In this document: piece by piece, positions 54,585 to 63,028 of the stretch
How the letters are laid out: the number at the start of each line of letters is the position of its first letter
Numbering within the stretch: the stretch's first letter is position 1
DNA from: WLWS01 sp965243105
Lineage (GTDB): Bacteria > Pseudomonadota > Gammaproteobacteria > Eutrophobiales > Eutrophobiaceae
Reading direction: 5' to 3'
Assembly: GCA_965243105.1 (NCBI GenBank)
Contig: CBDEUC010000002.1
Coordinates: forward strand, 619,582 to 683,581
DNA: 64,000 bases
Notes under the pieces: generated by a model
What the model saw: only the letters and a program-made list of their open reading frames with translations
The model's database searches: none
Told to the model about the DNA's origin: nothing
Translations under genes and position numbers: made by a program

Positions 54585-55759
54585 CCAGGAAATCCCAGAT
54601 CAGAAGCATCGATCTTAACAGGGGCGTTCGTTGCTGGTGCTGGGCCATAAGGCTGGTAATTATTGATTCGCTCTATCAGTTTATTCAGCATTTCCTCTGT
54701 AGCCTCCGGAATCTTGATATTCTCGCGGTCAATAGTCTGCTTGGCCTGAGTCAACGCCTCGCCCATGATTCGGCGGTTTGTTACAGGGTCAACCCCCATA
54801 TTAGCGATAGAGTCCCTCAATACACCAAAAGTGGCGTTTGTTTGGCTTTCCAGGGAATCAAACAGTTTCAAGGCGAAGTCATTTACACCCTTGTTCAGCG
54901 TGTTGTAAGCCGTGAGCATCTTCCTTTCCTGCGTAGCGTCACCGCCAAACCCCTCTATGGCTGTGACAAGGCCGCGTGTGAGTTTGGGACGAACATCCAT
55001 AAAGGATTGCCCTGTTTCAAGAAATGTGTCGTCCAGCACATCGAGAGCATCCAGCATTTTCTTTCCGCTTGCCACGGTGTTTACAAAGTTGTCCTTGATT
55101 GCCGACCTTCCTTTGACCTTCGCGGTCTCTTTCTCTGCGGCATCTATTGCATCTGAGTCAAGTTCTCTCTGGAGTTGCGTATTGGTCAGGTTCAACTGGA
55201 TCAGTTTTAATTGATCCTCAATCGAACTGTCGCTGCTTGCGAGTTGCTGCGAAACGTAGTCTTTTTCCTCCTGCGGCACGTTTGGATCGGCCATGTATTG
55301 AGCTATAGCAATCTCTTTGGGTGGTTTGGTGGGCGTGGCGGTGCTTAACAGGCTGTTTGCCAGTTGTGCGGGGGCTATCTGTCCAAGCAAGCCCATTGCC
55401 TCTTGTCGCCCCTCTGGAGTGGCTATAGCGGGGAGTAATGCCTTGTGACCTGGAATACTGCCCAAATCTTCCCCGTTCAAGCCCGTCACGGTCGTTTTGG
55501 GGCCTGTTACAACGTCCTTCCGGCTCAACAGTCCCGTCAAGTCCTGCTCGGCCTTACGCCGCCTTGAAGTCTCGGTGATTCGCTCCCTGAGAAGGTCGTT
55601 GGTTAGCTTCCTGCGCTGCCCGTTCTGCATGTTCTGAACGCCTACCGCCATCGCCTGCCCCAAAGTGATCGGGGTTGTGGAGTAACCGGACTGGGAGAGA
55701 AGGCCAACGCCCAAATTTAAAAGAGGGTTGTTTAAGCCGCCATCAAGAAGCCCAGTCAT
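54581..55759 (-). CDS. Virion-associated protein of unknown function (392 aa)
   Basis: A helical protein. An N-terminal G-L-L-x-G-x-L-N-N-P-L-L-N segment is followed by long amphipathic helices with coiled-coil character (residues about 150-330). It overlaps the next gene by four bases (ATGA) and abuts the one upstream by one base. Position between the adaptor/hub genes and the fibre points to a tail or ejection component. I recognise no family. Confidence 0.7.
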   Translation of the reverse strand: MTGLLDGGLNNPLLNLGVGLLSQSGYSTTPITLGQAMAVGVQNMQNGQRRKLTNDLLRERITETSRRRKAEQDLTGLLSRKDVVTGPKTTVTGLNGEDLGSIPGHKALLPAIATPEGRQEAMGLLGQIAPAQLANSLLSTATPTKPPKEIAIAQYMADPNVPQEEKDYVSQQLASSDSSIEDQLKLIQLNLTNTQLQRELDSDAIDAAEKETAKVKGRSAIKDNFVNTVASGKKMLDALDVLDDTFLETGQSFMDVRPKLTRGLVTAIEGFGGDATQERKMLTAYNTLNKGVNDFALKLFDSLESQTNATFGVLRDSIANMGVDPVTNRRIMGEALTQAKQTIDRENIKIPEATEEMLNKLIERINNYQPYGPAPATNAPVKIDASDLGFPG

Positions 55760-56745
55760 TACAGTATTCCTCCAAGCAGTGCGCCGCCGATTGCAAAAGG
55801 CGCGAGCGGCCCTGCTCCAGCAAAGCCAAGTGCCTGCCCGAGTCCTGCGCCGCCAAGAGCGCCACCAAGCAACCCTGCTCCAGTGTTTTTATGCAAGGGC
55901 TGAGTTGTCGAGGTTGTCGTTGGTGCGCCACCGATAGCGCGAATAATTGGATCGGTTGCAAGATTGAAGCGAGTAAACGGCTCAAGGAGAAACTCGCGCT
56001 GCCTGTCCTCTCTGATTGAACCTGAGCGGAGTAAGTCGTTGGCTTGCTGGCTCCTGAGCGCGTCATGCTGAGCGCCTGCGAGTAACTGCCTGCCCCTTTC
56101 TGCGTTGAAGTTGCTGGTGTTGATGTTTGCCAGCGCCCCTGCTGCCGCCATCTGATTATTTCGTTCATTGGCGTATTGCGAGGCAAAGGCATCTGATGCG
56201 GCCTGCGCCATTGCTGTCTGTGCAAGTCCGCTCCCCGATCTACCCGCAGCCCCGAAGGTTGACAGGATGCCAGGTTGAGCGCGTCTTATTGCGGCATCCA
56301 CTGCAGCATTAAACCCCTCGCCGCCATGAAGGTAATTACCCGCAGCGGTGTCGTTAAGGGAACTGAAAGCGGAATCAGGCAGGATGTTTTGAGCCATGCC
56401 GTCCTCCATGCTATCGCCTCTGAGGGTGGCAAGCAGGTTTTCCGTGACAAGTGGGTGAGATGACTTGGCGAGTCCAGCAAGCCCCCTGTGCGTGTCTCCG
56501 CTTAGTTGGGGGACAATGGACGGGGCACTAAAGTCGCCTTGGGAAGCGCCGCCACCCATCGGGGAAAAGCCTGAGCCTGCTAAGGGGTTAAATCCTGTTG
56601 CCCCATAAGCGGGTGATGTTGGCCCGAGGTATTGATTGGCGAGACTCATGCCTTGACCTAATACAAAATCAAGCCCTCTCGCATACTGAGGGGGGAGTTT
56701 TGTCTCTTGCGTGACTGTTTGGCTTTTCGGTGATTTCTTGCCCAT
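55759..56745 (-). CDS. Virion-associated protein with Gly-rich C-terminus (328 aa)
   Basis: The N-terminus (M-G-K-K-S-P-K-S) is basic. The middle is rich in Ala, Asn and Gln with helical repeats. The last ~50 residues are a hydrophobic Gly/Ala-rich stretch (G-A-G-L-L-G-G-A-L-G-G-A-G-L), able to enter a membrane. Such layouts occur among ejection proteins of short-tailed phages. The stop region meets the next start without a gap. Confidence 0.7.
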   Translation of the reverse strand: MGKKSPKSQTVTQETKLPPQYARGLDFVLGQGMSLANQYLGPTSPAYGATGFNPLAGSGFSPMGGGASQGDFSAPSIVPQLSGDTHRGLAGLAKSSHPLVTENLLATLRGDSMEDGMAQNILPDSAFSSLNDTAAGNYLHGGEGFNAAVDAAIRRAQPGILSTFGAAGRSGSGLAQTAMAQAASDAFASQYANERNNQMAAAGALANINTSNFNAERGRQLLAGAQHDALRSQQANDLLRSGSIREDRQREFLLEPFTRFNLATDPIIRAIGGAPTTTSTTQPLHKNTGAGLLGGALGGAGLGQALGFAGAGPLAPFAIGGALLGGIL

Positions 56746-56748
56746 TTG

Positions 56749-57141
56749 TTATAGCCCTTTGCTCATAATTATGTTGTCTTTCTCATACCCGTCTAAGGCG
56801 CGAAGCCAGCCGCCTCGCCCGTATATTTCGATCATTTCGCACTGCATATCGCTTGCGTAACTCTCAAGCACTTTCGCTGCGTGTTTGCAGGTTTCCAGGT
56901 TCTCTCCGGCACAAGCCAGGATGAGACAGGATCGTTTTCCCGTGGGGTAAACCTCGATAGAGGTGGTGATTGCGATTTCAATGTCTGAACTAATCCAAAG
57001 AACAGACTTGCCGCACATGATGCTTTGCTTGATGGTGGCGGTGGACGATCTGCCCTTGTCCCTGTCTACTACTCGCTGAAACATTGGCTCAACAACAGGC
57101 CAAATAATCTCAGCCTCTTTGATGTTGAGCGCCCCAAGCAT
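56749..57141 (-). CDS. Phage protein of unknown function (130 aa)
   Basis: I choose the ATG at 57141, which overlaps the upstream stop (TAATG). This gives M-L-G-A-L-N-I-K-E. The C-terminal part contains C-E-M-I-E-I-Y-G-R-G-G-W-L-R-A-L-D-G-Y, a pattern seen from memory in small virion-module proteins of related phages with a GNAT-like fold. No function is known. Confidence 0.7.
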   Translation of the reverse strand: MLGALNIKEAEIIWPVVEPMFQRVVDRDKGRSSTATIKQSIMCGKSVLWISSDIEIAITTSIEVYPTGKRSCLILACAGENLETCKHAAKVLESYASDMQCEMIEIYGRGGWLRALDGYEKDNIIMSKGL

Positions 57142-57425
57142 TAAGAGGCAATAACTCTGTCTGTCAGCCTTCGCCAATTCGTGCCGTCGCTAAAGCAGGG
57201 AACCGCGCCCCCTGTTTCGTCCGATACATACACAAGCCCGCCTGTCCATAGCGAGGCAGAGGGTAAAGTGGCAACCGTGTACGATTTCAAAAGCAACGGG
57301 TTTTCCATTGCAATCGAGCCGTCTTTGGGGAGGCTTGAGTTGGCTCTTTGTGCTAATAGCCTGCGGTGTTCAACGTCATTGGGGTGAGACTCCGGAACCG
57401 CTGGCCTGAGTTTTCTATCTGCCAT
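57141..57425 (-). CDS. Small tail-associated protein (94 aa)
   Basis: The C-terminal half Y-T-V-A-T-L-P-S-A-S ... G-G-L-V-Y-V-S-D-E-T-G-G and F-S-D-G-T-N-W-R-R-L-T-D-R is the small domain that ends many phage tail fibre or spike proteins. Here it is a separate gene with a short charged N-terminus. It overlaps the hub gene by 11 bases. Confidence 0.75.
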   Translation of the reverse strand: MADRKLRPAVPESHPNDVEHRRLLAQRANSSLPKDGSIAMENPLLLKSYTVATLPSASLWTGGLVYVSDETGGAVPCFSDGTNWRRLTDRVIAS

Positions 57426-58881
57426 AGCGTGTGGCCCTTGGAGTCTTTCTGTCCACGTTTACGCCTAAAGCGTGTTTCCATGCACCTGAGATGCTGAGTT
57501 CAAAGCGGTGGTAACGTGCATTCGCACGTGTCGTGAATCGTCCGCTATTCCGTAACGTGAGCGAGGCGCTTTCCGTGACTGAATCGCTTTGGTTGTTTCG
57601 GGTGATGACTTTCCCTGTGACTGTGCCGCCGTCAACAATGGGAGAAAACGAATTGATTGGCGTTCTTGCGCCGCTACTTATCTCAACCTCTTTCGTGGTG
57701 ATACAAGCGGTCATTTCTGAGCCATCAAAGGAACCTGACTTGTAATCACTGTCAAACGCCCCAAGAATTGCCGCCCCGCCTTTCCATCGGTTTGAGTCGA
57801 GGGAGACGGTCATTGCGTCAAGGTCAGGGTTGGCGGTGCTGAGTGATTCCAGCGTAAAGCCTGTACCGCCTGCAGACCATAAAAACTCAACGTCTTGCTC
57901 TATCTGTGACCAGCGGTTAATGGCTCGATCATAAACAACGATCTTGTTTGGCCTGCCGTTACTGCCTGCGCCTGGATATGCCCAAAACACGCGGTTAGTC
58001 GTCGGGTCAATGGCGCAGGAAATGCGGTGGAGGTTGTTACTATCCAGTTCGCTTAATACGGTTCGATCAATCTTCTCTGCGCCTATGGGGTTTACTTGTG
58101 ATCCGTTGGTGACGGAAAAGAAGCCCCGATCAGAAAGAAAGTAAATCGTATCGCCATCCTGTGCGGCTGCGCCTGCAGCAATTAACCCAATGCCTGGGAT
58201 GGTTTGGTCAAACTGGAACACGGTAGGCGCTCCAACGAATGACATCCTCCAAATATTCTCTTTCTGGAAGATAACGCCGTACTCGCCCCCGAAAATACGA
58301 TTAACAGGCCCGCCCGTCGCAAGGTCTTGAAAGTCGGAGAGTGTAGAGGCTGAAACTGTGTAATCTGTTTCATCACCAAAAGCAGACCAGCGGATCCGGT
58401 TTGGCTTGTTGCCGTCTGTTGCGTCGTAAGTGTTGGCGAATACAACAAAGTCGCGGATTACAGCAACATGCCTCGCCTTGAGTGTTGAGGTCAGATCGGC
58501 AAAGGTTGTCCCGCCCAAGTCTCGATTTTGTGGGTTATCGCTGAAATTGGTAGCAATAACCTTATTGTTCCATTGAGCAAACTCCCATCGCTCGGTGGCT
58601 CCCGTGGAGTATCCCCCGCCCTTTGATTTATCGCCCCATGCGTTTGACTCGTTCTCATACAGCTTTGAGGCATCGCCTGCAAACTGGATGACGTTCAAGT
58701 CTTTGTCGGTGAGTTGTATTGCGCCCTGCGGTCTTGCGTCAATCGCGTCTGTTGCAGCAACCAGTGAATTAACCGGAAGATAACCTGATGCAGACGGGTA
58801 GACGTTCTTGGCAACAGTACAGCCTGGATTGCCCAGCGGGGCTTGGTCAGGTAGCCACTCCTGAAAAAGTATATCGGGCAT
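57415..58881 (-). CDS. Tail hub/stabilisation protein, beta-propeller type
   Basis: A 488-residue protein with repeated beta-blade segments (R-D-F-V-V-F-A-N, K-E-N-I-W-R-M, D-T-I-Y-F-L-S-D-R-G-F-F, N-K-I-V-V-Y-D-R). The start, P-x3-G-N-P-G-C-T-x-A-K-N-V-Y-P, and overall size resemble the packaged-DNA stabilisation/hub proteins (P22 gp10-like) of short-tailed phages. It starts directly after the adaptor gene stop. Confidence 0.75.
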   Translation of the reverse strand: MPDILFQEWLPDQAPLGNPGCTVAKNVYPSASGYLPVNSLVAATDAIDARPQGAIQLTDKDLNVIQFAGDASKLYENESNAWGDKSKGGGYSTGATERWEFAQWNNKVIATNFSDNPQNRDLGGTTFADLTSTLKARHVAVIRDFVVFANTYDATDGNKPNRIRWSAFGDETDYTVSASTLSDFQDLATGGPVNRIFGGEYGVIFQKENIWRMSFVGAPTVFQFDQTIPGIGLIAAGAAAQDGDTIYFLSDRGFFSVTNGSQVNPIGAEKIDRTVLSELDSNNLHRISCAIDPTTNRVFWAYPGAGSNGRPNKIVVYDRAINRWSQIEQDVEFLWSAGGTGFTLESLSTANPDLDAMTVSLDSNRWKGGAAILGAFDSDYKSGSFDGSEMTACITTKEVEISSGARTPINSFSPIVDGGTVTGKVITRNNQSDSVTESASLTLRNSGRFTTRANARYHRFELSISGAWKHALGVNVDRKTPRATRYGR

Positions 58882-59490
58882 TTATGGCGTTGCTCCTACT
58901 ACACGAGACACCAGCGGGCCAGCAAGCTTCCTGTCCTGCATGTTGATTGCGTCTCTTGCGCTGGTATACAGCTTTTCCCAAGTCATCAACCTTTCATCGT
59001 TCATCAGGAACGGGGCTGCAGCCAGTAATGCACCGTACAGGTAAAGGTCGGGCGCTCTTGTCAAAATATCATTGGTTGTATTTGAGCCGGAGAGAGCCGT
59101 CTGTTCTTTGTAGTAGACAATTTCGCCGCTATAAGCTGAGTCGGGGGATTGGTTGAACTCAATCTCGTTCCCGTAGCATGTGAAGTAAATCGGCTTGCCT
59201 GTTGACTCGGTGCGGATGCGGGTCATTTCGTGCAAGTTGATTTCCTGCACAACCGTGACCGGATTTGTTAATAGCCTGAGATTAACCATCTCAAGAAAGC
59301 CAGACGGCAAGGATTCCTGCCGAGAATCGACAGTTAAATCCTCACGAGCCACCATCTCCCTGATACGCACTTCTCGCTTGTGCCTTGCTTCGCACAAATC
59401 GATGAAGGTGTCTATATCGCTTGAGAGATCGTCGCGATCAAGATGGTTGGCAATCTCAGTTTTGAGATTGTCGTAGGTATCAACGCTCAC
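58882..59490 (-). CDS. Phage adaptor (head-to-tail connector ring) protein
   Basis: A 202-residue protein with Y-D-N-L-K-T-E-I-A-N-H-L near the start, helical core, P-S-G-F-L-E-M-V and L-Y-L-Y-G-A-L-L-A-A-A-P-F-L near residue 150. These are characteristic of the SU10/P22 gp4-like adaptor family. It joins the portal to the tail hub. It overlaps the preceding gene by four bases (ATGA). Confidence 0.82.
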   Translation of the reverse strand: MSVDTYDNLKTEIANHLDRDDLSSDIDTFIDLCEARHKREVRIREMVAREDLTVDSRQESLPSGFLEMVNLRLLTNPVTVVQEINLHEMTRIRTESTGKPIYFTCYGNEIEFNQSPDSAYSGEIVYYKEQTALSGSNTTNDILTRAPDLYLYGALLAAAPFLMNDERLMTWEKLYTSARDAINMQDRKLAGPLVSRVVGATP

Positions 59491-59774
59491 TGTGTAACAG
59501 GTGTCACGTAAGCAGTGCCGCCCGTTGCATTCTGGATAAAAGAGATCGTTTCTCCCTGGTTCACAGAAATGTACTCAACAGCTTCGGCGGGCAAATAGGT
59601 GTCGTTGGCTGTCGCTGTGCCTGCGATAACGTAATGGCAGTCAGTCGTGCTAACAATACGAGCAACCTCGTAACCTGCTGGAATAGCCGCTGAATTTGCA
59701 GCCGTTCCGGATACTGTGACAGGCGAAAGAGTTGCACCTGGCCTAAAATGTGATTGCATTCCACGTTTAGACAT
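59487..59774 (-). CDS. Small virion-module protein (95 aa)
   Basis: I start at the ATG at 59774, preceded by AGAGGA; a longer reading from 59912 would overlap the upstream gene. The protein is a small beta-rich domain: I-P-A-G-Y-E-V-A-R-I-V-S-T-T-D-C-H-Y and a G-T-A-T-A-N-D-T-Y-L-P segment. It looks like a small capsid- or neck-associated protein. The function is unknown. Confidence 0.75.
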   Translation of the reverse strand: MSKRGMQSHFRPGATLSPVTVSGTAANSAAIPAGYEVARIVSTTDCHYVIAGTATANDTYLPAEAVEYISVNQGETISFIQNATGGTAYVTPVTQ

Positions 59775-59785
59775 TGATTTATCCT

Positions 59786-60145
59786 CTAATAATTTTGGGC
59801 CTGGAGTTTGCGAAAATCTCGCCCTTCGGTGAGTATCTTCATCACTCTTTTTGCCCTGTCTGTTTTTTGTGATATGAGTTCGGCAAAAGCATCCTTGACC
59901 GATACACCCCAAAGTTTCGCGTTGATTTTTGAAGCCTCGTCCAGCATGTTTCCGGTAATCGAGGCTTTGTAACGCATCCCCGATTTACTGGATTGGTTCT
60001 GAGTGAGTTCTTTTGCTTGCTTGAATGCGGGGTTCGGATCCTCGACATATTCCGTTGTGAAACACGTTTGTCCGTTATCGCCTGTGTGCATCCATGTGCG
60101 CTCAATGCGTGAGCCTTGGATAGATTGATCGAGTAGTTTTGCCAT
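59786..60145 (-). CDS. Phage protein of unknown function (119 aa)
   Basis: A basic helical protein. It contains two helix-rich stretches (F-K-Q-A-K-E-L-T-Q and A-F-A-E-L-I-S-Q-K) and a basic C-terminus. No family is recognised. It is the first gene after the terminator at 60151-60183. Confidence 0.65.
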   Translation of the reverse strand: MAKLLDQSIQGSRIERTWMHTGDNGQTCFTTEYVEDPNPAFKQAKELTQNQSSKSGMRYKASITGNMLDEASKINAKLWGVSVKDAFAELISQKTDRAKRVMKILTEGRDFRKLQAQNY

Positions 60146-60150
60146 AATCA

Positions 60151-60183
60151 GAAAAAAGAAAGGGGCAGGTGTTACCCCGCCCC
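60151..60183 (-). terminator. Terminator hairpin inside the virion operon
   Basis: On the minus strand GGGGC/GCCCC plus an inner GGT/ACC pair is followed by TTTCTTTTTT. It sits 8 bases after the decoration protein gene and before the neck genes. It would let capsid and decoration mRNA accumulate above downstream mRNA. Confidence 0.75.
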
Positions 60184-60190
60184 GATTGGT

Positions 60191-60550
60191 TTAACGCCGG
60201 ATTTTGATGACTCCAGTCACTTCAACCGCTCCCGTGGAAGCGCCGTCCGTTTCGATTTCGATGGTGTCACCGGATGAGACAACATTGGCGGCAGTAGGGG
60301 CGCATGAATCAACGTCCCCCGCTGCGCTGCCAGAGTTGGCAATGGTGATCGTTCCACCCGTAACTGCGCTGCCGCCGATTTTGGCTGTTAAGCCAGCATC
60401 AGCGCCACTGATTGCGCCGCCAAGAGCAGTCGTAATCTCAACGATTTCACCAGCGTGCTGATCGTCTACAGGCACATACGTCTGTCCTGCGGTCGATACG
60501 TCGCCGATGGTGAACTGGAGGCTAACGATATTTAGATCAAATTCTGCCAT
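60191..60550 (-). CDS. Putative capsid decoration protein
   Basis: A 119-residue all-beta protein rich in Gly, Ala, Ser, Thr and Val, with no charged patches in its core. It has a Y-V-P-V-D-D-Q-H-A-G-E-I-V-E-I stretch near the N-terminus. It lies 11 bases after the major capsid gene, the place where decoration or stabilising proteins of DUF5309-type phages are found. The function is inferred from position and fold. Confidence 0.7.
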   Translation of the reverse strand: MAEFDLNIVSLQFTIGDVSTAGQTYVPVDDQHAGEIVEITTALGGAISGADAGLTAKIGGSAVTGGTITIANSGSAAGDVDSCAPTAANVVSSGDTIEIETDGASTGAVEVTGVIKIRR

Positions 60551-60561
60551 GATCCACCCCC

Positions 60562-61503
60562 TTATGAAGTGGTCAGGTCAGCAACAATACCGTTTGCTTT
60601 TTCCTGTCGTGAAACAAGCGTGTACTCAGAGAGAATCTGCTTGGCATCACTGTCACCAGTTTTCGCGATGTCAAAAGACACCATATTGCGACCAGTCAGG
60701 AAAGCGATTTCCCACTTGTCCATCTCCAGGATCAGGCCGTCGCGCTCCCTCTGGAAACGGTTAGGGATGATCTTGAGTTCGCCGAAATCAGACTCGTAAA
60801 CGTCATAAGTGGCGTGCAGAGTCTTGTCCTCGGCTTTCTGGTTGCTGGTGTTTCCACCCGTGAAGGTAGAAGCCTTCTGGCGATTGAAAGGCCCAAGCAT
60901 CAGGCAGTCCGGATAACCACCTTCGCTGAAGATGTCGACCAGGACGGGTTTCAGCAAGGCTTCCGTAAAAGCGCGCTGTGTTCCGTTGGTGCGGGTGTCT
61001 GAACCGTCGCCCGTGGGAGCGGTTCCGCTTGTGCTTTCGTTTGTGGCGATCCAGGAAACGATGCCTGCGTACTGAGGCGCGGTGCTGTCGTTACCGACAA
61101 CCTTTGCCTTGTTATCAAGCAATCCAGTTTCCATGTCTCGGCGCAGCTCACGGCCTCGCTTCAGAAGCTGGTAATCCAGTTCGTCTGATCGGCCTGCGGT
61201 GTCAACTGCCCTCATCGAGCCAGAAACGCGAGCGTCCTTGGTGCTGATCTGAGTGCGGTTGTTAACCAGGGTTGTTGCTGTGCCGCTGTTCTGCGGAGCG
61301 TCGTCACCTTCGATGGCAGCGTTGTTAGCGGCTGCAGCGAGGGTGTCAGTCTGCCACTCGTGCAACTTTGCAGTTGCCTCGGTGTGCTTTGCAGAACTGT
61401 AAAAAGGCGTTTCAAAGGGAGCAATGTTGGTAATAACATTACTCAAATCTTCGCGGATGCCAACCGCATCGTTTGTGGCAAAAGTGCCTGTAGGTTGAGC
61501 CAT
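60562..61503 (-). CDS. Major capsid protein, DUF5309/SU10 type
   Basis: A 313-residue protein that starts T-G-T-F-A-T-N-D-A-V-G-I-R-E-D-L-S, then I-A-P-F-E-T-P-F-Y-S-S-A, H-E-W-Q-T-D-T-L-A-A-A, Q-I-S-T-K-D-A-R-V-S-G-S, V-Y-E-S-D-F-G and A-K-T-G-D-S. These are the conserved blocks of the DUF5309 (HK97-fold) capsid family. An AAGGAGGG ribosome site lies eight bases before the ATG, one of the strongest in the window, as expected for the most abundant virion protein. Confidence 0.92.
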   Translation of the reverse strand: MAQPTGTFATNDAVGIREDLSNVITNIAPFETPFYSSAKHTEATAKLHEWQTDTLAAAANNAAIEGDDAPQNSGTATTLVNNRTQISTKDARVSGSMRAVDTAGRSDELDYQLLKRGRELRRDMETGLLDNKAKVVGNDSTAPQYAGIVSWIATNESTSGTAPTGDGSDTRTNGTQRAFTEALLKPVLVDIFSEGGYPDCLMLGPFNRQKASTFTGGNTSNQKAEDKTLHATYDVYESDFGELKIIPNRFQRERDGLILEMDKWEIAFLTGRNMVSFDIAKTGDSDAKQILSEYTLVSRQEKANGIVADLTTS

Positions 61504-61535
61504 TGTAGCCCTCCTTGAATAAATAAAAGGTTAAT

Positions 61536-61549
61536 GCGGCAGATGCCGC
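61536..61549 (-). other. Hairpin upstream of the capsid gene
   Basis: Perfect stem GCGGCA-2 bases-TGCCGC in the 120 bp gap between scaffold and capsid genes. On the minus strand it is followed by ATTAACCTTTTAT, so it may be a weak terminator or an RNA 5'-end stabiliser for the capsid message. Confidence 0.45.
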
Positions 61550-61623
61550 GCTAATGGCGTTAGTTGGTTTACTTCCGCGAGGTTTGGGAAGGGCTGCGAG
61601 GGTGTTGCTGCCCTATTGCAAAT

Positions 61624-62715
61624 TTAGGAGGCTTTGCGTTGTGCCTGTAGTAATGCTAAAGCGTCCCTTTCGGAGCCACTTGCTTTTGCTTTTGCTGCGA
61701 GCTTTGCGATTGTATTGTTTCGCTGCTCGGTTTCTGACTTTGGCGCGCCTGGTTTCATTACCTTGGGAATCTTCACGATCTTTTTCTCTTTGGCGTTGGT
61801 GTTCGCCTTGCCTTGATCGTGCATCATCGCCTTTCGAGCCATCACAATTAAGCGATGGTCGGATGCGTTGCCAATGTCACTCTCTGAAAACCCCTGCTGT
61901 AAGAGGTAGTCAGCAATTTGAGTCTTTTCCTCAGTGGCTTTTGCTTCGTTCTCCCATTCGGGAATTTTGGAAAGCAAAGCCTTTTGCTCTTCCTGCAGAT
62001 ACTCCAACATCTGCTTTTCGGCTTCCTCGGCCTGCTGCGCCTGGTGCTTCTGATAGCCCTCCAGTGCGCTTTGGCGCATGGCTTCAATTTCGTCGCGTCT
62101 TTCCTGCATCTCGATCTTTTTCGCTGAATACTCAGCCGGATCGTGTTTCTTCAAAGCATCCCAGTCGATGTTGGAATCGCCTTTGCTCAACAGGGTTTCG
62201 GCGTGCTTGATAATCTCGCCAGCCTGGATGTACTGCTGGTTTACCTGCTCAACCTTTGCCGCTATTTCTTCGTTGGCCCTGCTTGCTTTTTCTTTTGCGT
62301 CTGCAAGGCGCTTATCTGCGGCGCTGTACATCTGATGATTCTTGAGAAGGTCTGCGGCGCTTGTCCTGATGGATTCGCCGTCAACTTTTCCGGCAAGGAT
62401 AACTTTGCCTTCGTCGGATACGTCAAGCTGCGCTTCATCTACGCCCAAAAGCTGCGCGATGTGAGCCAGTTCGTATTCCTGTTCGATTTCTTGCGTTTCT
62501 TCGACAGGTTCTTCCGATGTGTCTACGTCATCGACCTGTGCGGCTTCCTGCAGTTCTTCGGTTTCCTGAACCTCATCGCCTTCCGGCTTTTCGGTTTCGT
62601 CGGGGATTTCGCCGTGGTAATCGCCGCCGAAATGCTTTGCCGCCAAAAGGGATAGGTTATTGTTGTTTTCTTCTACTACTTGCTCTGTGGTTTGAGCGGT
62701 GACTTCTTCTGTCAT
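61624..62715 (-). CDS. Putative capsid scaffold protein
   Basis: A 363-residue, highly acidic and helical protein. The first 100 residues are Glu/Thr-rich and disordered. The region about 130-270 is a long coiled coil (repeated A-E-E-A-E-K, K-V-E-Q-V-N-Q-Q). The last ~60 residues are basic (K-A-N-T-N-A-K-E-K-K-I-V-K), as in scaffolds that bind coat protein. It lies just upstream of the major capsid gene. Confidence 0.8.
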   Translation of the reverse strand: MTEEVTAQTTEQVVEENNNNLSLLAAKHFGGDYHGEIPDETEKPEGDEVQETEELQEAAQVDDVDTSEEPVEETQEIEQEYELAHIAQLLGVDEAQLDVSDEGKVILAGKVDGESIRTSAADLLKNHQMYSAADKRLADAKEKASRANEEIAAKVEQVNQQYIQAGEIIKHAETLLSKGDSNIDWDALKKHDPAEYSAKKIEMQERRDEIEAMRQSALEGYQKHQAQQAEEAEKQMLEYLQEEQKALLSKIPEWENEAKATEEKTQIADYLLQQGFSESDIGNASDHRLIVMARKAMMHDQGKANTNAKEKKIVKIPKVMKPGAPKSETEQRNNTIAKLAAKAKASGSERDALALLQAQRKAS

Positions 62716-62731
62716 GATTTACCTCGTTGGT

Positions 62732-63028
62732 TTACGGGAGAATCTTTTTAATTACCGAATCCTTGGTTGAAAGGAGGCGTTTTTCTGATGCCTTGCCTGT
62801 GGCAATCGCTCGCTTGAACTCCCCTTTAAAGTTCTGAACAAGCCTGTGCATCAAATAGGCGTTTTCGCGGGCTTTTTCATCCTCGGCACTGCTTTCCTGC
62901 CAGCCCTCGGTGATTGTTTTTTCTATTGCCTCAAATGCCTCGATAACAAGGTCGTTTTCCATGATTTCGGATGCCCTTGCGCCTCGTGACATATCTTGCC
63001 GCGCTTGTCGCGCTTCTTTTTCGTTCAA
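62732..63028 (-). CDS. Small helical phage protein (98 aa)
   Basis: A helical protein rich in charged residues, with E-A-F-E-A-I-E-K-T-I and K-A-R-E-N-A-Y-L-M-H-R-L near the middle. The start is a TTG at 63028 overlapping the portal stop by four bases (TTGA). It is 16 bases before the scaffold gene. Small helical proteins occupy this place in related phages; the function is unknown. Confidence 0.65.
   Translation of the reverse strand: MNEKEARQARQDMSRGARASEIMENDLVIEAFEAIEKTITEGWQESSAEDEKARENAYLMHRLVQNFKGEFKRAIATGKASEKRLLSTKDSVIKKILP

Noticed and set aside
61554..62210. 218-codon plus-strand ORF opposite the scaffold gene
   Set aside because: Antisense to a coiled-coil gene; its Leu/Phe/Arg-rich translation is what the reverse of Glu/Lys/Ala codons gives.
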